A stretch of 64,000 nucleotides of DNA from NCBI RefSeq assembly GCF_002836945.1, contig NZ_NIJM01000020.1, forward strand, positions 1-64,000. The letters run 5' to 3'. Shown here in pieces: positions 44,441 through 53,437 of this stretch. The number at the start of each line of letters is the position of its first letter. The stretch's first letter is position 1. The position numbers and the translations under genes are program-made. This DNA comes from Shewanella chilikensis (GTDB lineage Bacteria > Pseudomonadota > Gammaproteobacteria > Enterobacterales > Shewanellaceae). A model generated the notes under the pieces. That model was not told where the DNA came from, did not search any database, and was given only the letters and a program-made list of their open reading frames with translations.

Positions 44441-45157
44441 TTATGCCAGTTGCGCCTTAAGCTCGGCCAATTCCTGTTTTAGTAAAGCCAGCTCTTGCTT
44501 GATTGTCGTCAGCTCTAGCTCAAGCAAGGCTATCCGGCTTTGGCTCGCCGTTTCTGGCTCACTTTCGCACTTTCTTTCGCGTTCACCTTCACGGTGAGCT
44601 GCAGCTTGATTGGCAATCTGAGAGGTATCTGCGCCGCCGGAACTTTCAGATACACCATCATGCTCGGTGAAGTTCTCGGCAAAGCGTATCTCACGTTTGC
44701 CCGGCTCCCTGGCCAGTTGGCGGATAAAGCCTTTGTCTTTCAACGCTAGCAGGGTTTGCTCCACTTGTGGCAGGCCGTCAAATTCAAACAACCGCTGAGC
44801 CCGGCTTCTGAGTTCACCAGCGGTTTGGGCGCCGCGCAGCAGCAACAAACACACTATCGCCAGCTCTGCGGGGGAAAACTGCAGCTCGCCAAATTCTGTG
44901 TTACAGAATCTGTGGCGGTATTTAATGACCCGGCTGCCAAAGCCGGATTGCTCACTCAGCAGACGTTTTTTACTCAGGCTGTCCAAGGCTTGCTGCACTT
45001 CAGATTCGTTCAGTTCCATCACGGGATCGCGGCTGGTCTTTTGATTGCAGGCTTGGGTCAGTGAGTTGAGAGACAAGGGATAAAGATCCGGAGTAGTGAC
45101 TTCTTTTTCCAGCAGGCAGCCAATCACTCTGGCTTCGATGGCATTGAGTTGCAACAT
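44441..45157 (-). CDS. yceH: YceH family protein (UPF0502)
   Basis: A conserved protein of the YceH/DUF480 family, 238 residues from the ATG at 45157, where the text matches the family start ([20 protein letters not shown]). It contains two winged-helix-like halves. The C-terminal quarter diverges: a Ser/Glu-rich linker and a leucine-heptad coiled coil (about 210-238: [20 protein letters not shown]). The biochemical role of the family is not known. A start five codons upstream is also open. Confidence 0.87.
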   Translation of the reverse strand: MLQLNAIEARVIGCLLEKEVTTPDLYPLSLNSLTQACNQKTSRDPVMELNESEVQQALDSLSKKRLLSEQSGFGSRVIKYRHRFCNTEFGELQFSPAELAIVCLLLLRGAQTAGELRSRAQRLFEFDGLPQVEQTLLALKDKGFIRQLAREPGKREIRFAENFTEHDGVSESSGGADTSQIANQAAAHREGERERKCESEPETASQSRIALLELELTTIKQELALLKQELAELKAQLA

Positions 45158-45335
45158 AATTGACAGTTCCATTCAAGGCAGATGTCGGCCAACTGACCGA
45201 CATTTTACTCAGTGTTTTTGAGTTATATCAGAGCCTTGAGCAGATGTCGCGGTTTTCCTCGGCTGCGCCTTTCCTGAATAGGGCAGGCGCGTTATTTTTG
45301 CTCAATTCTTTGCCAGTGCTTTGTCAGTTCTTTGT

Positions 45336-46169
45336 TCAATTACTGGCGTGGATACCGTCATCTTCGATGCGCAGTTTTCCGGCTTTGAACAGGCCGCCGA
45401 TGGCTTTCTTGAAGGCCTTCTTGCTCATGCCAAGTTCGGCGTAGATCACCTCGGGCGAGGTCTTGTCGCTGTAGGGCAGGAAACCGCCGGCCTGGGCCAG
45501 CTTCTTCATGATCCGCTGTGATTGCTGATCCAACTCCTGACGGTCAGCCTTTTGCAGGGTCAGATCCAGTTTGTTGTCGTGACGCACCTGCTTGATATAA
45601 CCCTTGAGCTTTTGGCCAAACTTCAGCTTACGGAACACTTCATTTTGATAGATGACGCCCCAATGCTTGTTGTTGACTATCGCCTTGTAGCCGAGATCTG
45701 TGGTACCTGCAATGATAAGGTCAACCTGTTGACCATTCTTGTACCAAGCCGGGCTCTTATCGACAAACTTATCGATTTTGGACGAAGCGACAATCCGTTC
45801 GTCGGCGCGGTTACGGTGAACATAGACCAGGTAACTGCGGCCTTCTTCTGCCTGCTTGTGCTGCTCACCGAAGGGCAGCAGCAGATCTTTTTCCAGTCCC
45901 CAATCGAGGAAGGCACCGACCCGGCCAATGGAAACCACCTTGAGATAAGCAAACTCACCCACCTGAGCCAGGGGCTTTTTAGTGGTTGCGATAGGCATGT
46001 CGTTGGAGTCCAGATAGAGGAACACCTCCAACTTGTCGCCAACCTGACAACCCTTGGGCACCACTTTATTGGGTAATAACACCTGTCCCAACTCATGAGC
46101 GTTGAGGTAAACCCCGAAATCAACCTGTTTGACCACTTCCAGGGTGCAACTTTGACCTATTTCTGCCAT
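45336..46169 (-). CDS. cvfB: CvfB-like S1 RNA-binding protein
   Basis: A 277-residue protein of the CvfB/YitL family. It carries about three S1-like OB-fold RNA-binding domains (GVYLNAHELGQVLLPNK, GAFLDWGLEKDLLLPF and KGYIKQVRHDNKLDL) and a C-terminal winged helix (EVIYAELGMSKKAFKKAIGG). In Staphylococcus the homologue affects virulence gene expression; in gammaproteobacteria the role is unknown. It is followed by open intergenic space toward yceH and preceded by the dispersed repeat. Confidence 0.87.
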   Translation of the reverse strand: MAEIGQSCTLEVVKQVDFGVYLNAHELGQVLLPNKVVPKGCQVGDKLEVFLYLDSNDMPIATTKKPLAQVGEFAYLKVVSIGRVGAFLDWGLEKDLLLPFGEQHKQAEEGRSYLVYVHRNRADERIVASSKIDKFVDKSPAWYKNGQQVDLIIAGTTDLGYKAIVNNKHWGVIYQNEVFRKLKFGQKLKGYIKQVRHDNKLDLTLQKADRQELDQQSQRIMKKLAQAGGFLPYSDKTSPEVIYAELGMSKKAFKKAIGGLFKAGKLRIEDDGIHASN

Positions 46170-46254
46170 CTGTTTTTGAACCTGATTAACTTTGTTTCAG
46201 CTGCGGCGGATTATAACGGATTGCGCCCACCTATGCCCGTGCCTTTTTTTAGGG

Positions 46255-46363
46255 AAGGTACGAATAAGTCCTCGTGGCCTTCTCTTTTGTAGGGCGTGGC
46301 TTGCACAGCAATTGGCGTTCAAGGCATCTGACTGAAGGCATGCCGGGGCCTGTCGAAGTCAGA
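46255..46363 (-). repeat. Dispersed 109-bp repeat, copy B
   Basis: This is the reverse-complement counterpart of 24631..24739, alignable without gaps with about 17 differences by eye. It lies between the CvfB-like gene and a sensor-kinase fragment. The very conserved half is the side nearer to CvfB (block CTACAAAAGAGAAGGCCACG on the minus strand). Confidence 0.8.
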
Positions 46364-46445
46364 CTTCCCTAAGTTTAAATAAGACTAAAGTTAGCGCTGC
46401 TTTTTGCAGCAGAACTGGTTAAGCTGAAAATAAAAACCTTTGCCT

Positions 46446-46622
46446 ATGTTCTCTATCTGGTCCGTCAGCCTGCTGGCACTCTTGTATCTCGCGCTGTTGT
46501 TTATCATCGCCTGGTGGGCGGATAAATATAAGCCCAAACGCTTTCGGGCGCTGTTTTACAGCCTGACACTCGGCGTCTACTGCACCTCCTGCGTCGTGGT
46601 ACTTTGTCCAGCTTCTATTTAG
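46446..46622 (+). pseudogene. N-terminal fragment of a CbrA-like sensor kinase/symporter gene
   Basis: The frame from ATG 46446 encodes MFSIWSVSLLALLYLALLF followed by IAWWADKYKPK and FYSLTLGVYCTS. This matches, from memory, the first 50 residues of sensor histidine kinases with an N-terminal sodium/solute-symporter module. In those proteins YCTS is followed by W-T-F-Y-G; here the text changes abruptly after YCTS and stops 10 codons later. None of the three forward frames continues the family. It is best read as a deletion remnant, though a short true membrane peptide cannot be excluded. Confidence 0.55.
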
Positions 46623-46672
46623 CTGCTGCGATTTTTGCTTGAATCGCCAGGTTTCAAGATAACAAACCTTTG

Positions 46673-46698
46673 TTTGAGGGTGAGTTTTCACCCTCAAA
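46673..46698. repeat. Perfect hairpin in the gene-poor region
   Basis: TTTGAGGGTGA/TCACCCTCAAA with a GTTT loop. It lies 50 bp after the sensor-kinase fragment and may be the old terminator or a small-RNA end. Between it and 47022 no gene is seen. Confidence 0.55.
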
Positions 46699-47022
46699 TT
46701 CCCCAAGGGGGCGGCATTGAAGCAAACTAGGTACCCAAAGCGGTATCTGGGCATCAAAATAGGGAGCCTGTGTATTTAAAAAATCTTGAACAGATAAAAT
46801 CAGCTTTCAAAGCTCAATTTATTGATATAAATCGAAAAAAGCTCGCTTAAATGGCATGGGTGAACATCGCAACTGTAGTTTATATTTCAAGGCCTTGGAT
46901 AAACTGTGATTCGTGCTTGCATTATGGGGCACAGCAAGGTTTAATTGCGCCGTTTTGAAGGTACATTCAGTCCTGACAGGCAAACGTGAGTAACAGGGTT
47001 ATTATGGTTCACGAGTCATTAA

Positions 47023-47054
47023 CCGTGTAAATGAACAAAGCACCATTTACACGG
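47023..47054 (+). promoter_or_regulatory. Upstream hairpin of the polyamine operon leader
   Basis: The perfect 11-bp arms CCGTGTAAATG and CATTTACACGG are separated by 10 bases, ending 20 bp before a small ORF. It may be an RNA stem in the leader or an operator. Confidence 0.5.
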
Positions 47055-47074
47055 GGTTAAGAGGGTTTTAGCTA

Positions 47075-47221
47075 ATGCACAGCCATTCATTTGCCGCACT
47101 GGTTCGCCAAGTGCCACAACACAGGTTTTCAACCATTGTCAGCTATGACAATACCGGCTTGAAACATCTCACGTTAATCCGCATCAATTCCGGCCGCGAA
47201 CAGGCCAATAGTCCCAACTGA
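47075..47221 (+). CDS. Candidate leader peptide (48 codons) upstream of speE
   Basis: A short frame from ATG 47075 to TGA 47221 encodes a 48-residue peptide that begins MHSHSFAALVRQVPQH and is basic and His/Arg-rich. AAGAGGG lies about 10 bases before the ATG. It ends 107 bp before speE, and its stop codon touches the first base of a segment with alternative RNA foldings. Peptide-coding leaders that sense ornithine or arginine are known before polyamine genes (speFL before speF in enterobacteria); this one shows no obvious identity with SpeFL. Real translation is not proven. Confidence 0.4.
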   Translation: MHSHSFAALVRQVPQHRFSTIVSYDNTGLKHLTLIRINSGREQANSPN

Positions 47222-47286
47222 GCCCGTCGTCCATCTACGACGATACATTCACTCGGCATTCATTTTTGAATCGCCGAGGACGGGTT
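47221..47286 (+). promoter_or_regulatory. Alternative RNA foldings in the speE leader
   Basis: Two foldings exclude each other. In one, the segment from 47221 pairs with 47279..47286 (AGCCCGTC with GACGGGTT, one G-U pair) and encloses a hairpin 47252..47278 (CTCGGC-ATTCA with complement, one bulge). In the other, CGTCGT at 47225 pairs with ACGACG at 47237. The inner hairpin can form in both. The arrangement directly after a small ORF is what an attenuator or translation switch would look like. No T-run marks a terminator. Confidence 0.4.
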
Positions 47287-47328
47287 ATTTGTCCACCCTT
47301 ACATTCAACACCAAGAGTTTTAGGTTAA

Positions 47329-48204
47329 ATGCAAGCCAAGAATATTTACTACGAGACACTGCATCCGGCATATGGGCAGTATTTTGAGGTGGAAAAGGTG
47401 CTGTTCGAGCAAAAGACCGAACAGTGGCACCTGAGCATTTTTGAAAATGCCGCTATGGGACGGGTCATGGCGCTCAATGGTGCCATCCAGACCACTGAGA
47501 AAGATGAGTTTGTCTATCACGAAATGTTGACCCATGTGCCTATTCTGGCCCACGGCGACGTCAAGCGGGTGCTTATTATAGGCGGCGGTGACGGTGGCAT
47601 GCTGCGGGAAGTGGTCAAACATAAACAGATTGAATCCATTACCATGGTGGAGATTGATGCCGCCGTGGTGGAAATGTGTAAAAGCTATTTTCCAAACCAT
47701 TCCCAAGGTGCCTATGATGACCCCAGAGTCAACTTGGTGATCAGCGACGGGATGGATTATGTTAGGCAATCACGGCAAAAATTTGATGTGATTATCTCTG
47801 ACTGCACAGATCCCCTTGGTCCGGGAGAAGTGCTGTTCAGTTCCGACTTTTACGAGGGCTGTAAGCGTTGTCTCAATGAAAATGGGATTTTTGTCGCTCA
47901 GAACGGCGTGCCTTTTATGCAGCTGGATGAAGTGCAAAATACCGTCAGACGCATGAGCTCTTATGTGAAAGAGTGTCGGTTCTATATGGCGGCCGTGCCT
48001 ACCTATGTGGGTGGCAGCATGGCCTTTGCCTGGGCAACCGATGATCTTGAGGCGCGTCAGCATAGCCTGGCGACTCTCGAAGAGCGTTTTGAGCGGGCCG
48101 GTATTACCACCCGTTATTACACGCCGGCTATCCATCAGGCAAGCTTTGCGCTGCCGGCGTTTGTCGAACAGGCGGTCGCGTCAGCGATGACGGTTACCGC
48201 ATAA
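47329..48204 (+). CDS. speE: Polyamine aminopropyltransferase (spermidine synthase)
   Basis: Transfers the aminopropyl group from decarboxylated S-adenosylmethionine to putrescine to make spermidine. The 291-residue protein has the nucleotide-binding [13 protein letters not shown] motif, the ligand region [11 protein letters not shown] and the catalytic Asp in [11 protein letters not shown]. The length equals that of E. coli SpeE. It is the first gene of a four-gene run speE-speA-speD-speB on the plus strand, 28 bp before speA, and is preceded by an unusually structured leader. Confidence 0.95.
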   Translation: MQAKNIYYETLHPAYGQYFEVEKVLFEQKTEQWHLSIFENAAMGRVMALNGAIQTTEKDEFVYHEMLTHVPILAHGDVKRVLIIGGGDGGMLREVVKHKQIESITMVEIDAAVVEMCKSYFPNHSQGAYDDPRVNLVISDGMDYVRQSRQKFDVIISDCTDPLGPGEVLFSSDFYEGCKRCLNENGIFVAQNGVPFMQLDEVQNTVRRMSSYVKECRFYMAAVPTYVGGSMAFAWATDDLEARQHSLATLEERFERAGITTRYYTPAIHQASFALPAFVEQAVASAMTVTA

Positions 48205-48232
48205 CCCATTTTTTGATAACAGGCTAACGAAC

Positions 48233-50146
48233 ATGAGTGATTGGTCTATTGACGATGCCCGCGTCGGCTACAACGTCGCATACTGGAGCCAGGGATTTTA
48301 CGGAATAAGCGATCAGGGTGAGGTGACAGTGTCACCGGATCCTTTGAATCCGGACAGCAAAATCGGCCTGAACGAACTGGCCAAAGACATGGTGAAGGCC
48401 GGTGTTAACCTGCCTGTGCTGGTCCGTTTCCCGCAGATTTTGCACCACAGGGTCGATAGCCTGTGCCAGGCCTTTAATCAGGCGATTCAAAAGTATGAGT
48501 ACAGCGAGGACTATCTGCTGGTTTATCCCATCAAGGTGAACCAGCAGCAGACAGTGGTTGAGGAAATCCTCGCCAGCCAGGTCAGCAAAGAAGCCCCGCA
48601 ACTAGGGCTTGAAGCCGGCAGTAAGCCTGAGCTGATGGCGGTACTGGCGATGGCACAAAAGGCCAGCTCAGTCATAGTCTGTAACGGCTACAAGGATAAA
48701 GAATATATCCGCCTGGCACTGATAGGCGAAAAGCTGGGCCACAAGGTCTATATAGTGCTGGAGAAGATGTCCGAGCTTAAGATGGTACTGCAGGAATCCC
48801 GCGAGCTGGGGGTTACTCCGCGTCTGGGTCTGCGCGCACGCCTGGCGTTCCAGGGCAAGGGCAAATGGCAGGCCAGTGGCGGTGAAAAGTCCAAGTTTGG
48901 TCTGTCTGCTGCGCAGGTGCTGCGGGTGGTCAACGAGCTCAAGAGTGCCGATATGCTGGATTCGCTGCAGTTGCTGCACTTCCACCTGGGTTCGCAAATC
49001 GCCAATATCCGCGATATTCGCCACGGTGTGGGTGAAGCGGCGCGCTTCTACTGCGAGCTGAGAAAACTGGGGGCCAAGGTCAACTGTTTCGACGTGGGCG
49101 GCGGCCTGGCGGTGGACTATGACGGTACCCGCAGCCAAAGCAACAACTCAATGAACTATGGCCTGAGCGAATACGCCAACAATATCGTCAGCGCTCTGAG
49201 TGATGTCTGCGCCGAGTACGAGCAGCCGGTGCCTAGGATTATCTCTGAGTCCGGCCGCTTCCTGACGGCGCACCACGCCGTACTTATCACGGATGTTATT
49301 GGTACCGAGGCCTATTCCCCTGAGAATATCCAGCCACCGGCAGAGGATGCCCCACAGCTGCTGCACAACATGTGGCAGTCCTGGAGCGATATCCGCGGCC
49401 GCGCCGATTCCCGTGCCCTGATTGAGATTTTCCACGATACCCAATCGGATCTGGCCGAAGCTCACGCTCTGTTTGCTCTTGGGCAACTTAGCCTGGAAGA
49501 GCGCGCCTGGGCGGAGCAGACCAACCTGCGTGTCTGTCACGAGCTGCAGGGCTTGATGAACAACAAGAACCGTTATCACAGGCCCATCATTGATGAACTC
49601 AATGAGAAGCTGGCCGACAAGTTCTTCGTTAACTTCTCGCTGTTCCAATCGCTGCCGGATGCCTGGGGTATAGATCAGGTGTTCCCTGTGTTGCCGCTGA
49701 CCGGGCTGGATACCGCGCCAGAGCGCCGCGCCGTGATGCTGGATATCACCTGTGACTCGGACGGCATGGTGGATCAGTATGTGGACGGGCAGGGGATTGA
49801 AACCACACTGCCGGTTCCTGCCTGGAGTGCCGAGAGCCCGTATCTTATCGGTTTCTTCCTGGTGGGGGCTTATCAGGAGATCCTCGGTGACATGCACAAC
49901 CTGTTCGGTGATACCAACTCGGCTGTGGTGCGTCTCGATGAAAGCGGCCTGGCCAACATAGAGTCTGTGCTGTCCGGTGACACTGTGGCCGATGTGCTGC
50001 GCTATGTGAACCTGGATGCCGTATCCTTTATGCGCACCTATGAAGAGCTGGTGAATCAGCATATTGCCGAAGACGAACGCACCTCGATCCTTGAAGAGCT
50101 GCAATTGGGTCTTAAGGGTTATACCTATCTGGAAGATTTTTCATAA
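48233..50146 (+). CDS. speA: Biosynthetic arginine decarboxylase
   Basis: A PLP-dependent decarboxylase of 637 residues that turns arginine into agmatine. The cofactor Lys is K101 in YPIKVNQQQ. The barrel contains [13 protein letters not shown] and the glycine-rich phosphate loop [13 protein letters not shown]. The second active-site Cys/Asp region lies near [15 protein letters not shown]. Length and architecture match biosynthetic SpeA, not the acid-inducible AdiA fold. A UUCG-capped hairpin follows before speD. Confidence 0.95.
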   Translation: MSDWSIDDARVGYNVAYWSQGFYGISDQGEVTVSPDPLNPDSKIGLNELAKDMVKAGVNLPVLVRFPQILHHRVDSLCQAFNQAIQKYEYSEDYLLVYPIKVNQQQTVVEEILASQVSKEAPQLGLEAGSKPELMAVLAMAQKASSVIVCNGYKDKEYIRLALIGEKLGHKVYIVLEKMSELKMVLQESRELGVTPRLGLRARLAFQGKGKWQASGGEKSKFGLSAAQVLRVVNELKSADMLDSLQLLHFHLGSQIANIRDIRHGVGEAARFYCELRKLGAKVNCFDVGGGLAVDYDGTRSQSNNSMNYGLSEYANNIVSALSDVCAEYEQPVPRIISESGRFLTAHHAVLITDVIGTEAYSPENIQPPAEDAPQLLHNMWQSWSDIRGRADSRALIEIFHDTQSDLAEAHALFALGQLSLEERAWAEQTNLRVCHELQGLMNNKNRYHRPIIDELNEKLADKFFVNFSLFQSLPDAWGIDQVFPVLPLTGLDTAPERRAVMLDITCDSDGMVDQYVDGQGIETTLPVPAWSAESPYLIGFFLVGAYQEILGDMHNLFGDTNSAVVRLDESGLANIESVLSGDTVADVLRYVNLDAVSFMRTYEELVNQHIAEDERTSILEELQLGLKGYTYLEDFS

Positions 50147-50160
50147 GGTCGGTGCATTCA

Positions 50161-50180
50161 GCAGGCCCTTCGGGGCCTGC
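50161..50180 (+). promoter_or_regulatory. UUCG-capped hairpin between speA and speD
   Basis: GCAGGCCC/GGGCCTGC with a TTCG tetraloop forms a very stable intercistronic stem, 18 bases before the speD ATG and without a T-run. It probably protects the upstream message from exonucleases or sets the ratio of speA to speD. Confidence 0.65.
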
Positions 50181-50198
50181 AACAAGTAGAGATAAAAG

Positions 50199-51128
50199 AT
50201 GTTTTTTGAAGGTTCAGAAAAAAAAATTGAAGTGATAGTGACGCCGGCTACGCCTTCGCTGCGCTCACTGGGAAAGCCCTTCTGGGAAGAGATGGTGGCC
50301 AAGGCCAATGCAGAAATCCTCTCTTCCGTCAGCAATGATTATTGCGATGCCTATCTGCTCAGCGAGTCGAGTCTGTTTGTTTGGGACGACAGGTTTTTAA
50401 TGTTGACCTGTGGTACCACCACACTGGCGCGCTCGACCCTGCATTTTATCGACTCCCTCGGCGAAGAGGCGATAGCCTTTGCGACTTTTCAGCGCAAAAA
50501 CGAATATCTGTCGCACCTGCAGGCCAGCTCTTTTGAGCAGGACTTGCAGGCACTGAGAGAGAAACTGTCCGGCGTGGCGTACCGTATCGGTCATCTGGAT
50601 TCCCATCACCATTACCTGTTTTGCAGTGACAAGGCCTTCAGCGCCGAGAGCGGTGATGCCACCAGTGAGCTTTTGATGTATCACATTCGCGGTGAAGCGG
50701 CCGACTATCTGCGCTCCGATAACCAAAGCTGCGCCGGGGTTCGCCAATTGCTGGCACTGGAAGAGATGCTGCCCGGATTCCAGTTTGATGACTTCCTGTT
50801 TGAGCCCTTTGGTTATTCCATCAACGGCATTCGCGGCAAAGAGTATATGACTATTCATATTACACCGCAGGAAAGCAGCTCTTATGTCAGCTTCGAGACC
50901 AATCTGGATCTCGCCGCACAACCGATAGATATCTTCGCCCGTTTGCTGGCCATTCTCAATCCCGGCAGCTGGGATGTCATCGGCTTCAACGCCCAGTTGG
51001 ACACCCGTGGTTACCCTGAACATTTATGTCTGGGAAGTTGCTCTTTGTCCCTGGAGCAGGGTTATAATGTTGGCTTCAGTCACTATCAGCAGATGTGCCA
51101 CGAAGTGCTGATCCCTGAGTCCATGTAA
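50199..51128 (+). CDS. speD: S-adenosylmethionine decarboxylase proenzyme, eukaryotic type
   Basis: A pyruvoyl enzyme that supplies decarboxylated S-adenosylmethionine to SpeE. The 309-residue sequence is of the long eukaryotic class, not the short Bacillus type. The self-cleavage site is E56-S57 in LLSESSLFV, where Ser57 becomes the pyruvoyl group. The proton donor Cys is C71 in LTCGTT. Later segments FEPFGYSINGI and YMTIHITPQESSSYVSFE match the plant and animal enzymes. Such bacterial copies are known in some gammaproteobacteria. It sits between speA and speB, completing the pathway. Confidence 0.93.
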   Translation: MFFEGSEKKIEVIVTPATPSLRSLGKPFWEEMVAKANAEILSSVSNDYCDAYLLSESSLFVWDDRFLMLTCGTTTLARSTLHFIDSLGEEAIAFATFQRKNEYLSHLQASSFEQDLQALREKLSGVAYRIGHLDSHHHYLFCSDKAFSAESGDATSELLMYHIRGEAADYLRSDNQSCAGVRQLLALEEMLPGFQFDDFLFEPFGYSINGIRGKEYMTIHITPQESSSYVSFETNLDLAAQPIDIFARLLAILNPGSWDVIGFNAQLDTRGYPEHLCLGSCSLSLEQGYNVGFSHYQQMCHEVLIPESM

Positions 51129-51159
51129 ATATCGGCATTAGCCAAGTTTTGGAGTATTT

Positions 51160-52089
51160 ATGACCACTTTAGCAGATAAACCTGATTACTCGCTTTATTC
51201 AAATGCGTTTGGTTATTTGCGTCAGCCACTGGATTTCAAACCGCTAGAAAGCGATGCGGATGTGGTGGTAATAGGTTTGCCTTTCGATATGGCCGTTACC
51301 GGTCGCAGCGGTGGCCGAATGGGGCCTGGAGCTATCCGCAATGCCTCGACCAATCTGGCCTGGGAAGAGAAGCGTTGGCCTTGGGATTTCAGCCTCAGCG
51401 AATATATCAAGATAGTGGACGCCGGCGATCTGGTGTTCAATTGTGGTGATGCCGCCGATTTTACCGAGCGCACCGAAAACTTTGCCAGCAAAGTTCTGGC
51501 CTCCGGCAAGACACTGCTGAGCTTTGGCGGCGATCACTTTGTGACCCTGCCGCTGCTGCGCGCGCATCACAAACAGTTTGGCAAGATGGCGCTGCTGCAC
51601 TTCGATGCTCACACCGATACCTACAGTGAAGGCAGCAAGTTTGACCATGGCACCATGTTCTATCATGCCCCCAACGAAGGCTTGATCGATCCGGCCCATT
51701 CTGTGCAGGTGGGGATCCGCACCGAATACACCAAAGAGGGCCACGGTTTTCAGGTGATTGACGCCGCCATGGCCAATGATATGACCGCCGATGAAATCGT
51801 GGCGCAGATCAAGGCGCGGGTTGGCGATATGCCTTTGTATGTGACTTTTGATATCGATTGCCTGGATCCTGCCTTCGCGCCGGGAACCGGTACTCCGGTA
51901 TGCGGCGGTCTCACCAGTGATAAGGCGCTGAAGATTATCCGTGGTCTCAAGGGCCTCAACATAGTGGGTATGGATGTGGTTGAAGTGGCACCTGCTTACG
52001 ATAGCGCCGACATTACTGCGCTGGCGGGCGCGACGCTGGGCCTGGAAATGCTGCATGTCTGGGCTTTGTGTCAGGGCAAAGTCAAGTAA
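51160..52089 (+). CDS. speB: Agmatinase
   Basis: A ureohydrolase with two manganese ions that splits agmatine into putrescine and urea, the step after SpeA. The 309-residue protein has the metal-binding motifs [15 protein letters not shown] and [16 protein letters not shown] in the usual order. Together with speA, speD and speE it gives a complete arginine-to-spermidine route. Putrescine is also a precursor of Shewanella hydroxamate siderophores, which may matter for the IutA-type receptor elsewhere in the window. Confidence 0.94.
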   Translation: MTTLADKPDYSLYSNAFGYLRQPLDFKPLESDADVVVIGLPFDMAVTGRSGGRMGPGAIRNASTNLAWEEKRWPWDFSLSEYIKIVDAGDLVFNCGDAADFTERTENFASKVLASGKTLLSFGGDHFVTLPLLRAHHKQFGKMALLHFDAHTDTYSEGSKFDHGTMFYHAPNEGLIDPAHSVQVGIRTEYTKEGHGFQVIDAAMANDMTADEIVAQIKARVGDMPLYVTFDIDCLDPAFAPGTGTPVCGGLTSDKALKIIRGLKGLNIVGMDVVEVAPAYDSADITALAGATLGLEMLHVWALCQGKVK

Positions 52090-52102
52090 GCCGCTTTACG
52101 TT

Positions 52103-52133
52103 AAGCCAACGCTTGTCGTTGGCTTTTCTTCTT
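52103..52133 (+). terminator. Terminator of the polyamine operon
   Basis: AAGCCAACG/CGTTGGCTT with a 5-base loop followed by TTCTTCTT, 13 bp after the speB stop. Confidence 0.85.
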
Positions 52134-52210
52134 GTATAGAGCCCCCCTAGCTAGGCTGGGGGTTCGCTTTCGCTGGGGCACTGCGCCCGGCTCAGGGACA
52201 AGGATAGACA

Positions 52211-52849
52211 ATGACAGATTTGAGTGATATTCGCCGCGAATACACCCAGGGCGGCCTCAGGCGCGCCGATCTGGCCACCGAGCCCATGGCGCAGTTTGAG
52301 CGCTGGATGGCGCAAGCCAAGGATGCACCTTTGACGGATCCTACCGCCATGGTGGTGGCCACAGTGGACGAAACCGGCCAACCGTTTCAGCGGATAGTCT
52401 TGCTGAAGCGTTTTGATCAGCAGGGTTTTGTATTCTTTACCAATCTGGAAAGCCGTAAGGCGCAGCAGATTGCCGTCAACGCCAAGGTTAGTTTACTGTT
52501 TCCCTGGCATCCGCTGGAGCGCCAGGTCGCCGTGACAGGTGTCGCCGAAGCCCTGTCTGCTACAGAGGTATTCAAGTACTTTGTCAGCCGTCCGAAAGAT
52601 AGCCAGATAGCGGCCTGGGTCTCGAAACAGTCGAGCAAGCTTAGCGCTCGTCAGGCACTCGAGAGCAAGTTTGCCGAGATGAAGGCCAAGTTTGCCAAGG
52701 GCGAAGTCCCCTTGCCCAAGTTTTGGGGCGGTTACCGCATAGTGCCTTCCAGTGTGGAATTCTGGCAGGGCGGTGAGCACAGGCTGCATGACAGATTCCT
52801 CTACAGCCGCACAGATGGTGGATGGGAGATTAATCGTCTCGCACCTTGA
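52211..52849 (+). CDS. pdxH: Pyridoxamine 5'-phosphate oxidase
   Basis: An FMN enzyme that makes pyridoxal 5'-phosphate, the cofactor of SpeA among others. The 212-residue protein has the typical start [20 protein letters not shown], the FMN-binding region [19 protein letters not shown] and the C-terminal signature [17 protein letters not shown]. Spacing and a terminator separate it from speB, so the link with the polyamine genes is probably positional. Confidence 0.96.
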   Translation: MTDLSDIRREYTQGGLRRADLATEPMAQFERWMAQAKDAPLTDPTAMVVATVDETGQPFQRIVLLKRFDQQGFVFFTNLESRKAQQIAVNAKVSLLFPWHPLERQVAVTGVAEALSATEVFKYFVSRPKDSQIAAWVSKQSSKLSARQALESKFAEMKAKFAKGEVPLPKFWGGYRIVPSSVEFWQGGEHRLHDRFLYSRTDGGWEINRLAP

Positions 52850-52867
52850 TGGCGCTATGGCATAACA

Positions 52868-52893
52868 AGAGGGACGGCATCTGCCGTCCCTCT
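52868..52893. terminator. Bidirectional terminator between pdxH and csp
   Basis: A 12-bp perfect stem AGAGGGACGGCA with a 2-base loop sits between convergent genes. Confidence 0.8.
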
Positions 52894-52907
52894 ACTTTAT
52901 CCGTCAA

Positions 52908-53123
52908 CTATTTTAACCGCACTACGTTTTCCGCCTGCAGCCCCTTTTGGCCTTCAGTCACGCTGAAGCTGACCTTCTCACCCTCTTTCAGGGTGCGACG
53001 GCCGCTGCCTTGAATGGCGCGGTAATGGACGAACACATCGGCGGCGTTTTCCTGGGTTAGAAAACCAAAGCCTTTTTCATCGTTGAACCATTTAACGGTT
53101 CCTGTCACTTGTTGCTCTGACAT
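52908..53123 (-). CDS. CspA-family cold-shock protein
   Basis: A 71-residue single cold-shock domain that binds single-stranded RNA and DNA. RNP1 is KGFGFLT and RNP2 is VFVHYRAI. The ending [11 protein letters not shown] is typical of cold-shock-like RNA chaperones. A long upstream region of about 300 bp leaves room for a structured 5' leader, as in other csp genes, but I cannot assign cold induction from sequence. Confidence 0.93.
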   Translation of the reverse strand: MSEQQVTGTVKWFNDEKGFGFLTQENAADVFVHYRAIQGSGRRTLKEGEKVSFSVTEGQKGLQAENVVRLK

Positions 53124-53341
53124 AGTTTCCTCTTTCAGTCACTTAGCCTGGGCTGTAGCTTTGTATAAGTATTTGTAGGGTAAAGGGGATTTGTTTCACT
53201 GGTTTGACACTCTGATGATCCTTGAAAACCAGAGTTTTTTGCGCTCAGCAACAGGTTTTTATAGCAAGAGTGGGGCTGAAAATAACTGACTGATAGAGAT
53301 TGCCAGGGATAGAGTCAATATCAATCCCATCAAGAGTGAGG

Positions 53342-53381
53342 GAGTAGCATTCTGCAGGTTTATGGGTTGAGAATGCTACTC
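53342..53381. repeat. Inverted repeat downstream of roxA
   Basis: 12-bp perfect arms (GAGTAGCATTCT and AGAATGCTACTC) are separated by 16 bases, 57-96 bp after the roxA stop. It would form a stable RNA hairpin on either strand but lacks a T-run. The rest of 53124..53437 is the csp promoter and leader space; no gene is seen. Confidence 0.6.
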
Positions 53382-53437
53382 TTATGAGCCGAGAGCAGGG
53401 CTGATATTTTATTTAGTACAGAAAGACTGACTCAATC

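Noticed and set aside
46419-46757. A 112-codon minus-strand frame in the gene-poor region
   Set aside because: It is antisense to the sensor-kinase fragment, has a poor start and no recognisable domain.
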